DNA of 64,000 bases, from the NCBI GenBank assembly GCA_964612425.1, contig CAZTDX010000007.1, positions 20,822 through 84,821 of the forward strand, given 5' to 3'. This DNA comes from CAUJGP01 sp964612425. Lineage in GTDB: Bacteria; Bdellovibrionota; Bdellovibrionia; Bdellovibrionales; Bdellovibrionaceae. The notes beneath the pieces were generated by a model, which was not told the DNA's origin, did no database searches, and worked only from the letters and a program-made list of their open reading frames with translations. Shown here piece after piece: positions 1 to 9,611 of this stretch; within the stretch, counting starts at the first letter, position 1, and each line of letters starts with the position of its first letter. Position numbers and translations under genes: made by a program.

Positions 1-850
1 AGCTTGCCGCAGCCGCCTTATCCCCTTCTTGAGCTCGCTGAACAAGCTCTTCCTTTGTGAGTAGTTTTGTGTTTTTATTCAGCTCTTTGAGCTTTGTTGC
101 TAACGCCTCAGGCGGCAAATAATCCAAAATACGATCCAGCTCCACACCATCTGAATTAGTTACAATTAAGGTCGGATACGCTTTGACGGAATACTTTTCG
201 TTGAGGGATTGATTTTGGTCTTTATCGACATCGATTCTCAGCAAAATATAAGGCTTAGCCGCTTTTTGAAAAAGTGTGGAAACGAAAGTTTCATGCTCTA
301 GTCGAATGCATGGTGGACACCACCGAGCACCAAAATCTATAAATAACTTTTTATTTTCCTTTTTAGCTTTAGAAAGTGCGAGATCATAATCGTCTTCGAT
401 AAAACCAGTTGGAAGACCTTCGCCCAACCGTTTTTTACTCTGTTTGGGATCAAGATGAGCCCCTGTCTTGGATCCTTTGGGTGCTTTTATGGATGAAGGC
501 GGGGCGGCCTGACTCTGATTCTTGATGGGGATGGAATGGGGCTCACAGACGGTTTTAGCATCGTCACAGACATAGAACTGAATTTTAGAGTCTTTCTCGA
601 GAGTCTCTTTCCACTGAAATTTGAGGGATTTTTCTGACAAAGAAGCTGGTTTTATTTTTTGCTTCCCTGAAAGAATAAAAGTCGGAGCCTCTTTATTAAA
701 ATGGAAACCATCATCAACCGTGAGTTCGACCTTATTCTGCTCGATCAAAAACTGAGGATGAACTTTTCCTTCAGATTTCAAGCCTTCTGCAAGTACATAC
801 GAACTCATTAGAAATAAAATTCCTAAAATAACCTTATTCTCAAGTCTCAT
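1..850 (-). CDS. Exported thioredoxin-fold protein, DsbD/thioredoxin-like (partial, runs off left edge)
   Basis: The reading frame opens at an ATG at 850 and stays open for 283 codons to the window edge, so the C-terminus is missing. The N-terminus has a basic start and a hydrophobic stretch ending near AEG, a probable signal peptide. Residues of about 25-130 form a domain with two cysteines (YVCDD and TVCEP), similar in layout to the N-terminal domain of DsbD-like proteins. A Pro/Lys/Ser-rich linker leads to a thioredoxin domain with the active site WCPPC near residue 176 and a later cis-proline segment AYPTL. Family knowledge suggests periplasmic thiol-disulfide exchange. The substrate is unknown. 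The start is supported by AGGAGG-like purine bases (gagacctcct on the plus strand) just upstream. Confidence 0.8.
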   Translation of the reverse strand, partial: MRLENKVILGILFLMSSYVLAEGLKSEGKVHPQFLIEQNKVELTVDDGFHFNKEAPTFILSGKQKIKPASLSEKSLKFQWKETLEKDSKIQFYVCDDAKTVCEPHSIPIKNQSQAAPPSSIKAPKGSKTGAHLDPKQSKKRLGEGLPTGFIEDDYDLALSKAKKENKKLFIDFGARWCPPCIRLEHETFVSTLFQKAAKPYILLRIDVDKDQNQSLNEKYSVKAYPTLIVTNSDGVELDRILDYLPPEALATKLKELNKNTKLLTKEELVQRAQEGDKAAAAS

Positions 851-941
851 GAGACCTCCTCTGCCATTGACATTAAGCGCAAGACGATTGATCGACGCTC
901 CATACAACTAAAACAAATGAAAATAATTTAATCAATCTTAT

Positions 942-971
942 TTGACTTGAACCACTTCCTAATTTTGTATA
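942..971 (+). promoter_or_regulatory. Candidate sigma70-type promoter for the TatT-like gene
   Basis: TTGACT at 942-947 and TGTATA at 966-971 are separated by 18 bases, about 50 bases upstream of the ATG at 1023. This is by eye only; an alternative -10 one base further left gives a 17-base spacer. Confidence 0.35.
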
Positions 972-1022
972 TAGCACCACGGTCCGAAAGTGTTCAAAAT
1001 AACAATCCATTAGGGGGAACTT

Positions 1023-1829
1023 ATGTTAAAAACGATAATTGCTGGTTTACTATTAGTAACTTCGGTTAGCTTTGCAGCCGATAAAGCTTCTGAAACAGAC
1101 TACAATAATGCTCTTGAACTTTATCAACACAGAGATACCAAAGACCGTGATGGTAATTTTACCAATGTTTTAAATGCCATTGAGATCCTTAAAAAAGCGT
1201 CTTCAACTGCTGACACTACAGAACTTAAATATGATATTGCTGTCCTAACAAGCCGTTGCCATTACTGGATCGGTCAACATAACGACGAAAAAAGCATTAA
1301 ATTAGAAAGATTCCAAGCTGCGATGGATGCTGCCGTTGCCGCCAAGAAATTAAGTGATGATTATGCTGAAGGTTATTTCTTCTATGGCGTGGCTTTGAGC
1401 CGCTGGGCAGAAGCTAATGGGGTAATGGCTTCCTTAGGCAAAAAAGATGAACTTATAAAAACAATGAAAGAAACACAAGTTCGTGTCACTCGTGCTGAAA
1501 AAGGCGGAGAGACAATCGACGGACAAGGTCCAGACCGCATTTTAGGAAGAATTTACTTTAAACTTCCCGGTTTTGCTGGTGGTTCAAGAACTGAATCTTT
1601 AAAGCACTTAAGCATTGCTTACAAACAAGAGCCTTACTTTTTCCTCAATGGCATTTTCTATGCTGAGACTTTAGCAACAGGTGGTTCTGATGCTGAGAAA
1701 ACTCAAGCCTGCGATATCTTAAAAACAATCAGCTCTAAAAAAGCCGATGATGGTTATTTGGATCGTATTCCAGAAAATCAAGAAGACATCAATGATGCTC
1801 AAGCTTTATTGAACAAATTGTGCAAATAA
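1023..1829 (+). CDS. TatT-like exported TPR protein
   Basis: The 268-residue protein begins with a clear signal peptide (MLKTIIAGLLLVTSVSFA) followed by alpha-helical, TPR-like sequence. Around residues 160-185 it carries the run GPDRILGRIYFKLPGFAGG and then a helix with SLKHLSIAYKQEP. This pattern is characteristic of the TatT component family associated with TRAP-type periplasmic transport. There is no lipobox, unlike Treponema TatT, so it is probably free in the periplasm. No TRAP permease genes are next to it, so its role as a transport partner is only an inference. The start is preceded by a strong ribosome site (TAGGGGGAA). The following outer-membrane gene lies 228 bases downstream and may be separately transcribed. 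Confidence 0.72.
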   Translation: MLKTIIAGLLLVTSVSFAADKASETDYNNALELYQHRDTKDRDGNFTNVLNAIEILKKASSTADTTELKYDIAVLTSRCHYWIGQHNDEKSIKLERFQAAMDAAVAAKKLSDDYAEGYFFYGVALSRWAEANGVMASLGKKDELIKTMKETQVRVTRAEKGGETIDGQGPDRILGRIYFKLPGFAGGSRTESLKHLSIAYKQEPYFFLNGIFYAETLATGGSDAEKTQACDILKTISSKKADDGYLDRIPENQEDINDAQALLNKLCK

Positions 1830-1857
1830 AAGTTTTGGCTCAAATGTTATGAAGTCT

Positions 1858-1905
1858 AAGAAATGGGTGGAGCTTTCTTTTTTATAGAATCCTCCCCCAC
1901 TTCTT
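1858..1905 (+). terminator. Possible hairpin terminator after the TatT-like gene
   Basis: Imperfect inverted arms AAGAAATGGGTGGAG and CTCCCCCACTTCTT pair with a few G-U or mismatched positions across a T-rich loop. The tail is only moderately T-rich, so termination is uncertain. Confidence 0.3.
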
Positions 1906-2057
1906 TAACTCTAGAGTAATACTCTTTAATGCTTTTAAATTATTATCAGGATTTTCACAGAAAACTAAATATAGTTTATTTAGAAATATTAAAAAGTAAA
2001 ACTCTGCTACCTCTACCTATTTTGAATTGAGTTACTCTAAAATAATTGGGAGAAAAT

Positions 2058-3320
2058 ATGTTTAAGAAAATAAAGTGGTTGTTCTCAGCATTCACACTCA
2101 TAGCAATTTTGATCTCCATGGAGAGTCATGCTGGTGGCTTAGCAGCGCCCTTTGAAGTCGAATCCACAGCGGTTCTTCCCAGCGCCATCCGCAATCCCCG
2201 TTATAAAAATATCAACACTTGGGTGGATGAAAAATATAATTCCCAAGGTAAAAAAGAAAGCCTTGGTGGCAAATTAAACCAAAATGTCGTTTGGGATAAT
2301 ATCGTTTCCACTCAAAAGACTGATACTCAAAAAAGTTTACTCAAAGGGACGCTTGAATCACAAAATCTTTCCAGCAATGACACCGTTGGCTCAATCACTG
2401 GTGCCGTGAGTGCTTATGCTAACGTCAGTGTTCCGGTTTTTGCCTACGGCGTAAAAGAGAATTGGACTTTGGCGCTTGCCGTTCCTGTTTACAAGGTTGA
2501 ACTCAGTGTTGATTCAGGATTTGTTTTAGATTCAAGAACGCAGCAATTTATTAATAAATTAGGTACGAGTGATCCCGTAACAGCTTCTAAGATGTCGCAA
2601 CAACTTACTCACCCACTTCAAACAAAAGTTCAAGACATGGGCTACAAACCCCTTCAGTCAGAGAAGTATACGGCATTAGGCGATATTAAATTTGTTAGCA
2701 AATATAAATTTTTTCAAAACGATGATGATGCCTTTGCTTTTAAATCAGAATTGACTCTTCCAACAGGAAAAACCTCTGACCCTGATAAACTAGTCGAATT
2801 ACCAACAGGTGATGGGCAGTATGATATCGGACTTGGTCTTATTTGGGATCATAATTTAACCTCTAAATTATCTTGGAATCTCTACGGTAATATTAATATT
2901 CAGCTCCCAGATCATTTAAAACGAAGAATTCCCAATGCTCCTGAGGGAGGACTTACCTCTGATGTTGAAGATGTATTCCGAGACAGTGGTGATCAGTATC
3001 TAATGGGAACTTCAGTTCAGTTCGGATCAACACGAGGAGGATTTTACTCTAACCTCGGCTATACTTACCAATACATGCAAGCAACAAGATTTAGCGGAAC
3101 ACGATTTGCCAGAGAACGCTATCGTTGGCTCGAAGACCAAAACCCCTCACAATTTCTAACCAGCATGGTTGGACAAGTCGGCTACTCCACGATTGATTCT
3201 TATCAAACCAAAGAATTTCCTATCCCATTACAAGCCAATATTGGCTTTGGACATCCGCTATCTGGACGTAATGCAACGGCTGCAGATGTGTATATGGCAG
3301 AACTGGTTTTATTCTTTTAA
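2058..3320 (+). CDS. Probable outer-membrane beta-barrel protein (MetA-pathway/transporter-like)
   Basis: I placed the start at the ATG at 2058, behind GGGAGA, giving 420 residues; an in-frame TTG lies four codons upstream. Residues 1-28 form a signal peptide ending SHAGG. The rest is rich in alternating aromatic/polar strands such as KFVSKYKFF and YDIGLGLIWDHN, and it contains TLPTGKTSDPD, typical of barrel proteins of the phenol-degradation MetA-like outer-membrane family. It likely forms an outer-membrane channel; the substrate cannot be told. The next gene, a coiled-coil lipoprotein, starts 24 bases downstream, so the two are probably co-transcribed. Confidence 0.65.
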   Translation: MFKKIKWLFSAFTLIAILISMESHAGGLAAPFEVESTAVLPSAIRNPRYKNINTWVDEKYNSQGKKESLGGKLNQNVVWDNIVSTQKTDTQKSLLKGTLESQNLSSNDTVGSITGAVSAYANVSVPVFAYGVKENWTLALAVPVYKVELSVDSGFVLDSRTQQFINKLGTSDPVTASKMSQQLTHPLQTKVQDMGYKPLQSEKYTALGDIKFVSKYKFFQNDDDAFAFKSELTLPTGKTSDPDKLVELPTGDGQYDIGLGLIWDHNLTSKLSWNLYGNINIQLPDHLKRRIPNAPEGGLTSDVEDVFRDSGDQYLMGTSVQFGSTRGGFYSNLGYTYQYMQATRFSGTRFARERYRWLEDQNPSQFLTSMVGQVGYSTIDSYQTKEFPIPLQANIGFGHPLSGRNATAADVYMAELVLFF

Positions 3321-3344
3321 TTTAAAAGACAGAGGTTTATAAAA

Positions 3345-4550
3345 ATGACGATACAAACAGTTAAAAACAAATTTTATTTTGTACTAAATCAAAAAAATAT
3401 TTTGAGTGCTTTAACAATTCTCGGCGCTACTCTCTTTTTATTCTCTGCTTGTAATGTTAAAAAAGTTAAGGTCGAAAAAGCACCCCCTACGCCAATCAAG
3501 GTAAAAAGCTACAGCATACAATCACTCCAAGACAATCCCATACTTCTCAATGATAATGCCGCTTTCCTATGGAAAACGGAGGGGGACTTAACAGAACAAG
3601 TTAAAACTGTTCAACTCCTGTCTGCTGAGATCGATCGAATTAATAAGCAAATAAAAGATCTTGAAAAACCTCTTAAAAATTTAAAATCCCAATACGATCA
3701 AGAACTGAGCCATTTCGATGATACTCAAAAAGATCAGTGGGAAAAGCTTCCTACATTAGAAATCAGAACACAAAATTCAATCAACTCCAACACTCAAAAA
3801 TACAATACTGAAAAGCAAAATCTTTTTAACGAATACCAAAACCTCTCTCAAATCGTTGTTCAAATCGATAACCATCAAAAATCAATTGATGACGAAAAAG
3901 CTAAACCCACTCCCAGCAAAGAGATTATCGATAATTTACAGAAGGAATTAGGAGACCTAACAAAAGCCAAAGCGGATTCATTACACAAAATCGAAGCCTC
4001 CAAAAAAAATCTTGATGGCTTCACTGATAAAATAACAAAAGCCAATGAAGTATTAACAAAAATTCAATCTGATAAAGAAGGGATTTTTAAAACTATCTAT
4101 AGTTTACACACTCAAATTGCTGCTGAAGAAGCAAGAATTGCTACGCCTAAGGATGTATTAACAACACAAAATAATGAAAATATTGGTAAGCTGCGCGATA
4201 ATATTGATTCCCTTGAAAGCCCATCAAAACTTGAAATTTTGGCCATTAACAACACCGTTCAAGTTAAAATGGATTGGGTTATTGATCCCAATTGTAGTGA
4301 TTGCCTAAATTCATTTTCAACTGAAGCTGGTACTATCAAAAATCTCACCTACACTGAAGAAGGTGGAGTTTTAGATTTTGAATTTGAGTACGCAAACAAC
4401 CACTACACCGTCCATATTGTTCGCTCTGGAACAACAACTTCTTCTGAGGAAGGAGCCGCATCTCCTGTTGCCTTTGGCGGGGACTTCACAGTTAAGTACC
4501 AAAATAATCAAACTCGCAAAGGTGTTTTAAAATTACTCAGTGGGAAATAG
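3345..4550 (+). CDS. Coiled-coil lipoprotein of unknown function
   Basis: This 401-residue protein has a signal peptide with lipobox LFSAC at about residues 32-36, so a lipid anchor is predicted. Residues of about 70-270 are Lys/Glu/Gln-rich heptad sequence (for example IDRINKQIKDLEKPLKNLKSQ) and form a long coiled coil. The C-terminal 100 residues look like a beta-sandwich with two close cysteines (NCSDC). It directly follows the barrel protein and may act as its periplasmic partner, which is an inference from position only. Its last 18 bases overlap the 3' end of rfbA on the other strand, so there is no room for a separate terminator. I do not recognise the family. Confidence 0.7.
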   Translation: MTIQTVKNKFYFVLNQKNILSALTILGATLFLFSACNVKKVKVEKAPPTPIKVKSYSIQSLQDNPILLNDNAAFLWKTEGDLTEQVKTVQLLSAEIDRINKQIKDLEKPLKNLKSQYDQELSHFDDTQKDQWEKLPTLEIRTQNSINSNTQKYNTEKQNLFNEYQNLSQIVVQIDNHQKSIDDEKAKPTPSKEIIDNLQKELGDLTKAKADSLHKIEASKKNLDGFTDKITKANEVLTKIQSDKEGIFKTIYSLHTQIAAEEARIATPKDVLTTQNNENIGKLRDNIDSLESPSKLEILAINNTVQVKMDWVIDPNCSDCLNSFSTEAGTIKNLTYTEEGGVLDFEFEYANNHYTVHIVRSGTTTSSEEGAASPVAFGGDFTVKYQNNQTRKGVLKLLSGK

Positions 4551-5426
4551 AGTTGGCGCCCCTTTTTCTGCCAGCGATTTAATGTATCGCCCATAGCCAC
4601 TATCCGGATACGATTTTGCTAGCTCTGCTAACTGGCTTTGGGTGATAAAATTTTTATGAAGTGCCACTTCCTCAAGACACGCAATTTTTAACCCCTGCCG
4701 CTTTTCAATCGTATGCACGTACTGTGAACTTTCCAGCAATGCCTCTTCGGTTCCCGTATCTAGCCACGCGACTCCGCGCCCAAGAAGCTGCACGTTGAGT
4801 TGTTTTTGATTTAAATAAAGTTTATTTAAGTCTGTGATCTCCAACTCCCCTCTTGCTGAAGGCTTTAAACTTCGCGCTAAGGAGACCACCTCCTTATCGT
4901 ATAAATATAAACCGGTTACAGCCCAACTTGATTTAGGCTTACTTGGTTTTTCCTCAATCGAGAGAACGCGGCCCTCTTTGTCAAACTCCACAACGCCGTA
5001 GCGCTCAGGATCGGTCACGCGGTAAGCAAATACCGTAGCACCGCTATTTTCTTCCATGGCCGCCATAAACTTTTTAGTTACCTCATGACCATAAAAAATA
5101 TTGTCTCCTAAAATGAGCGCGCAAGAATCTCCGTTGATAAAATCATCCGCTAATAAAAAAGCTTGGGCGATCCCCTCAGGCTTTTCCTGAACTTTATAGG
5201 AAAATTTTACGCCGAATTGCGAGCCATCTTTGAGTAAATTTTCAATCAGTGGAGTGTCGCGCGGAGTGCTGATAATCAAAATTTCTCGAATCCCAGCAAG
5301 CATGAGAGTTGAAATGGGATAATAAATAGTTGGCTTATTATAAATTGGAAGAAGTTGCTTGCTCACACATGATGTGAGGGGAAAGAGTCTGCTCCCTGAA
5401 CCTCCAGCTAAAACTATTCCTTTCAT
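4533..5426 (-). CDS. rfbA: Glucose-1-phosphate thymidylyltransferase
   Basis: The enzyme joins dTTP and glucose-1-phosphate to make dTDP-glucose, the first step of dTDP-rhamnose and related sugar synthesis. The nucleotidyltransferase signature GIVLAGGSGSRLFPLT is at residues 3-18, followed by KQLLPIYNKP; later ILGDNIFYG and EEKPSKPKS match the sugar-nucleotide binding loops. I chose the ATG at 5426, preceded by GGAGATTGAG, giving 297 residues, the usual length; a longer frame reaching 5474 would overlap rfbB. It lies 13 bases after rfbB in the same direction and forms an operon with it. No rfbC or rfbD is visible here, so the final dTDP-sugar cannot be named. The 3' end overlaps the convergent lipoprotein gene by 18 bases. 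Confidence 0.95.
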   Translation of the reverse strand: MKGIVLAGGSGSRLFPLTSCVSKQLLPIYNKPTIYYPISTLMLAGIREILIISTPRDTPLIENLLKDGSQFGVKFSYKVQEKPEGIAQAFLLADDFINGDSCALILGDNIFYGHEVTKKFMAAMEENSGATVFAYRVTDPERYGVVEFDKEGRVLSIEEKPSKPKSSWAVTGLYLYDKEVVSLARSLKPSARGELEITDLNKLYLNQKQLNVQLLGRGVAWLDTGTEEALLESSQYVHTIEKRQGLKIACLEEVALHKNFITQSQLAELAKSYPDSGYGRYIKSLAEKGAPTLFPTE

Positions 5427-5439
5427 CTCAATCTCCTTT

Positions 5440-6465
5440 TTACTTTTTTTGGCTAACGGTATTGATCCAATCACTATTTTCTAAATACCATTGAAGAGTT
5501 GTGTCTAACCCCTGTTCAAAGTTTTGGTACTTTCTTTTAAACCCGAGTTTATTTTGTGCCTTTGAATCATTGATCGCATAACGAAAATCATGTCCCGCCC
5601 GATCCTCTACAAAGCGAATTAACTCTCTATAGCTTCCTTTTTCTCGTGGTTTTTTCTTTTGCAAAATATCGCAGATCGAATGCACGACCTCAATATTTCG
5701 TCTCTCAGAATTACCACCAAAACAATAAGACTCACCAGGTGTACCCTTTTCTAGGGCAGACAAGACGCCGGCAACATGATCTTCCACATGAATCCAATCG
5801 CGAATATTCTTTCCCTCTCCATAAACTGGCAATGACTCTCCACGAAGGGCATTTAATATCATTCGTGGAATAAGTTTTTCGGGAAACTGTCTCGGCCCAT
5901 AATTATTAGAACAGTTTGTAATAACTGTTGGTAAACCATAGGTATGATACCAAGCTCGCACCAAATGATCCGCAGAAGCCTTTGAAGCAGAATAGGGAGA
6001 GTTTGGCGCATAAGAAGTCGTCTCTGAAAAGGGAGCCTCTTCTTCTGTTAATGCTCCGAAAACTTCATCGGTTGAAACTTGTAAAAAACGAAACTGTTCT
6101 TTTTTATGGGCCGGTAATGTTTGGTAGTAAAAACGAGCAGCCTCTAACAAGTGAAAGACACAAACAATATTTGTTTGTATAAACTCTTGCGGACCCAAAA
6201 TAGAATTATCAACATGGGATTCCGCTGCAAAATTAATAACAGCAGAAATGGAATGCTCTTTTAACAATTCTGAAATCAGTTTTTGATTCGAGATATCACC
6301 TTGTACAAATTTAAACGTCGCTGGATCGACTCCCTCAATATTTTTGAGATGCCCTGCATAAGTCAATTTATCGAGTCCAATGACTTGATAACCCTTTTCT
6401 ACTGCTAATCGCAAAAAAGAACTCCCAATAAACCCTGCAACTCCAGATGCTAAAATTGTACGCAA
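5440..6465 (-). CDS. rfbB: dTDP-glucose 4,6-dehydratase
   Basis: This enzyme converts dTDP-glucose to the 4-keto-6-deoxy sugar using tightly bound NAD. The Rossmann motif GVAGFIG is at residues 8-14. The active-site motif STDEVFG lies near 130-136 and the catalytic YSASK near 157-161, followed by NNYGPRQFPEKLIPR, all diagnostic of RfbB/RmlB. The 341-residue length is normal. The start is a TTG, supported by GGGAGT a few bases upstream and by the motif beginning right after it; no ATG fits. It is the first gene of an rfbB-rfbA operon, divergent from a flippase gene, which points to surface polysaccharide assembly. Confidence 0.95.
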   Translation of the reverse strand: MRTILASGVAGFIGSSFLRLAVEKGYQVIGLDKLTYAGHLKNIEGVDPATFKFVQGDISNQKLISELLKEHSISAVINFAAESHVDNSILGPQEFIQTNIVCVFHLLEAARFYYQTLPAHKKEQFRFLQVSTDEVFGALTEEEAPFSETTSYAPNSPYSASKASADHLVRAWYHTYGLPTVITNCSNNYGPRQFPEKLIPRMILNALRGESLPVYGEGKNIRDWIHVEDHVAGVLSALEKGTPGESYCFGGNSERRNIEVVHSICDILQKKKPREKGSYRELIRFVEDRAGHDFRYAINDSKAQNKLGFKRKYQNFEQGLDTTLQWYLENSDWINTVSQKK

Positions 6466-6704
6466 GTCGATACTCCCTTTTCACTTTTATTTTAAGAAAT
6501 AATATAGATTAAGTTGCATTAAAAGCTTCTCCTTGTCGAGTAACAATTCTCAAGGCAACCAACAAGTCGGAGTACCATCGTTTTGAAAATGAACCTTGCA
6601 TCTAAAACTCTGAAATATTACTGTTTAAAGAATTCATCAGTACAAGGAATATAATCGATGTCTCCTAATGCAAAAAAGACTTACCACTATTATCTTCTTA
6701 GGAA

Positions 6705-8276
6705 ATGACATTGAAAAATGAAAACTCCCACCTCATCGTTAACAGTTTTTATAACCTTGTGGGTCAACTCATACCAATAATCATTGGATTTATCACTATA
6801 CCAACTCTTATCCATTTTCTTGGAATGGGCCGATTTGGTTTACTTTCTCTACTTTGGGCTTTTCTAGGATATTTAGCTTTTTTTGATTTAGGTCTCAGCC
6901 GTGCCATAATAAAACTCGGAGCCGAATTAAAAGCTGAAAAAAAAATACAAGAACTACCTCAATCTGTTTGGACGACGATTTGGATTACACTAGGACTCAC
7001 TTTAATTGGAGCATCGGCTTTAATTGTAATTTCAAAATATCTTGTCCAGCATTACTTCAATATTCCTATAGAATTAGAATCGGAAGGAACCTATGCTCTC
7101 ATTTTAATTGCATTGAGTCTTCCTGTTGTAACGCTAACCTCCGTTTTTCGAGGCGCCCTTGAATCGCAAAGTCATTTTTTTCTTGTCAATATTTTGCATT
7201 CTATCAATGGTGGATTAACTTATTTAACTCCTTTAATTGTGGCTTTCTTTAGTCCGCGTATTGACCATATTATTATTGCCATCAGTTGCTCTCGACTTCT
7301 ACTTTGCATGATCCACGGTTACATTTGTATTTTAAAAATTCCAGGCTTATCGGAAATTCGTTTTCCTTCCAAAAAATCAACTCTCAATCTTGTGAATTAT
7401 GGAAGCTGGCTTACTGTGAGCAATGTCATTAGTCCCATTATGGTTTACTTTGATCGCTTTTTATTAGGCTCCATTATTCCAGTCTCAGAACTGGCTTATT
7501 ACACAACACCCTACGAAGTCATAACTCGAGTTCTCATCCTACCCTCATCCGTTGCCCGCACTTTGTTTCCAGCCTTCTCATCGACTCTTAATTTAAATCC
7601 AGAAGAAGCCAAAAAACTATATCCTAAAATCATTAGAATCGTCGCCTTTGTTATGGCGATCATTGCAACAATGATTATTGCTTTTTCAAAAACGGGACTT
7701 TATTTATGGTTAGGCAACAATTTTTCAATAAACTCTACTTATTTACTTCAAATATTTTCTATTGGAATTTTCTTTAATGCCATCGCTAATATTCCCTACA
7801 CCTTTATTCAAAGTGCTGGGCGCCCTGACTTAACCGCCAAAATACACATTATAGAACTCCCTATTTATTTAGGTATATTATGGTATAGTGCTAATAAGTA
7901 TGGTGCAGCCGGCGCGGCTTGGTCTTGGTCGTTAAGACTCATCTTTGATTGTTTTCTTCTACTCTATTTTTCAAAATCCATTCTAGGTCAAAGCTTGTTT
8001 CGTAAACTCAATTTATTTAAACTCACCATACCCTTACTTTTAGTTTGGTATTTTAACAGTCAAAGCTTTATATCCTTTATTTCACAATCCCTTTTCCAAA
8101 ATCAAAGCGAGCTTGCCCTTCGCTTATTTTTGAGCATTGTTACAGTTTCTTTATCTTTTTTATTTTACTGGTTTAAATACTTGCACCTCGAAGAGCAGCT
8201 AAGAATCCTGAAACTCATTTTATTATTAAAAAAATCCAAAGAGAATAAAACTCTCACCCCAAATCTTGAGAACTAA
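6705..8276 (+). CDS. Wzx-type polysaccharide flippase (MOP superfamily)
   Basis: The 523-residue protein is almost entirely hydrophobic, with about 12-14 membrane segments. Its N-terminus (NSFYNLVGQLIPIIIGFITIP, then GLLSLLWAFLGYLAFFDLGLSRA) is the pattern of polysaccharide-export MATE-like proteins. Such proteins flip undecaprenyl-linked oligosaccharides across the inner membrane. The dTDP-sugar genes on the other strand support that role. The start is ambiguous: the ATG at 6705 lies only one base after AGGA, while an in-frame TTG at 6711 has better spacing. No polymerase or glycosyltransferase genes are visible in this window, so the substrate is unknown. Confidence 0.85.
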   Translation: MTLKNENSHLIVNSFYNLVGQLIPIIIGFITIPTLIHFLGMGRFGLLSLLWAFLGYLAFFDLGLSRAIIKLGAELKAEKKIQELPQSVWTTIWITLGLTLIGASALIVISKYLVQHYFNIPIELESEGTYALILIALSLPVVTLTSVFRGALESQSHFFLVNILHSINGGLTYLTPLIVAFFSPRIDHIIIAISCSRLLLCMIHGYICILKIPGLSEIRFPSKKSTLNLVNYGSWLTVSNVISPIMVYFDRFLLGSIIPVSELAYYTTPYEVITRVLILPSSVARTLFPAFSSTLNLNPEEAKKLYPKIIRIVAFVMAIIATMIIAFSKTGLYLWLGNNFSINSTYLLQIFSIGIFFNAIANIPYTFIQSAGRPDLTAKIHIIELPIYLGILWYSANKYGAAGAAWSWSLRLIFDCFLLLYFSKSILGQSLFRKLNLFKLTIPLLLVWYFNSQSFISFISQSLFQNQSELALRLFLSIVTVSLSFLFYWFKYLHLEEQLRILKLILLLKKSKENKTLTPNLEN

Positions 8277-8294
8277 AATCCATCCAGCTAATAA

Positions 8295-8317
8295 CGGGTA
8301 ATTTTATAAGTTACCCG
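8295..8317. terminator. Hairpin between convergent genes
   Basis: CGGGTAA and TTACCCG form a perfect 7-base stem with a 9-base loop just after the flippase stop and before the 3' end of the next, opposite gene. Neither side has a clear T-tract, so it may be a weak bidirectional terminator. Confidence 0.35.
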
Positions 8318-8351
8318 AATCAATCTCATAGAGATAATTCTAACAGAGTTT

Positions 8352-9521
8352 TTAATTGCAGGGAGTTCCGCCCTGGCCCTTGCCTTCAATGGCTTGTAAT
8401 TTGATTAAGTGAGCTCTGTTTGGGCCATGTGGTTTGATGCTTAAATGATTCCAGGGTTGATTATCTTCGAGCTTAAGTTGAATAAAATTTACAATGTTAA
8501 GCAATCTATTTTCAGCATCCATTCCATCACGAGTAAGATCCTGCGGTGGTTGCCCGTTAGGAGCCTGTGGATATTCAAAGACCACCACGCTATCCCCCGC
8601 AATGTGCATGGCACCTCTTCGATAGATAGCGACTCTGGGATCAATGGCTCCAATAAAGGGATTTTTTTCTTCCGCTCTCATTATAGGTTTAAAACAAGAT
8701 TTATCGCTGGCAATAACTCCATCGTCAAAGTTTTCAATTTCACCATCAATACTAAAAACCTCAGCATCAGGTATTTTAACAGCCTGCTCCCACTCCGCAA
8801 GCTTATCCAATCCGGGGCTTTTATGTTTGCTCAGACTACTTAATTTCACTCGGAGAGGAAACTGAAAAATTTGTTGAAATCGCTGATCCATTTTATAATA
8901 CCCACCTTCAAGAGATTTCCCCACTAAATAAGAATCAATGGCCTCCCCTGTGAGTTGGAGTACAGGTTTAATGCTTTCAATATTGATGGAAAGTGAGTTA
9001 TCATTTTCAACTTTAGCATTACCGGATACTTTATAAAGAGTATAAAAAACTCGATTACTCGGAAACGTAAAAGGACGCAAAAGTGTTTTAAAGCGTTCTA
9101 ATTTATTAGGATCTTTATTAATCCCTTGAAGGTTGGTAATGGTAAAACTGTTACCATTACGGTCAAAAAATTTATAATTGAGTCTTTGCTCAAAATAAAT
9201 TCCACCGTAAATTTCAACGTGGGTGGCTTGTTTAGTATATTTTTCAGGTGCTTTCGCTAAAGGAAGGTGAATAAGAGGGCGTTGAACAAACATTTTTTTA
9301 CAAAGTACAACATCATTATCTTTGGTTGTTTTTCCGCCAGCTTCCAATTCAGTTTCAGTCAGTGGAATCGAATATGCTGATACTTCTTCTTCACAAAACT
9401 TTTCACTTGCCGTCGTTCTATTTGGCATCACTGAAACTGAATCAACACTGGCATGGGTGCAAGAAAGACAAAATAAGAAGACTGCTAAAAACTTACAATC
9501 GGTTAATTCTTTAAAAGACAT
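8352..9521 (-). CDS. Exported protein of unknown function, possible lipoprotein
   Basis: The 389-residue protein starts with a short hydrophobic segment (FLAVFLFCLSC) ending in THAS. It could be a lipoprotein, but the residue at -3 of the presumed lipobox is cysteine rather than Leu, so the processing type is uncertain. The mature part contains several paired motifs with cysteines (KFCEEE, VLCKKM, KSCFKP and a C-terminal TPCN) and no recognisable catalytic signature. It stands alone between a convergent flippase gene and, 90 bases upstream, the 3' end of another envelope gene on the same strand. I do not recognise its family. Confidence 0.6.
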   Translation of the reverse strand: MSFKELTDCKFLAVFLFCLSCTHASVDSVSVMPNRTTASEKFCEEEVSAYSIPLTETELEAGGKTTKDNDVVLCKKMFVQRPLIHLPLAKAPEKYTKQATHVEIYGGIYFEQRLNYKFFDRNGNSFTITNLQGINKDPNKLERFKTLLRPFTFPSNRVFYTLYKVSGNAKVENDNSLSINIESIKPVLQLTGEAIDSYLVGKSLEGGYYKMDQRFQQIFQFPLRVKLSSLSKHKSPGLDKLAEWEQAVKIPDAEVFSIDGEIENFDDGVIASDKSCFKPIMRAEEKNPFIGAIDPRVAIYRRGAMHIAGDSVVVFEYPQAPNGQPPQDLTRDGMDAENRLLNIVNFIQLKLEDNQPWNHLSIKPHGPNRAHLIKLQAIEGKGQGGTPCN

Positions 9522-9611
9522 GAGGACTCCTTTTGCTCAAAATAAAAATTTACTGAAATACGAGTACCTTTTTATTTAGACTAAATGATGAGTCATCAAA
9601 GTCAAGCCATG

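Noticed and set aside
5646..6182. Open frames on the plus strand inside rfbB
   Set aside because: They lie antisense to a well-supported dehydratase, have no ribosome site and read as biased nonsense protein.
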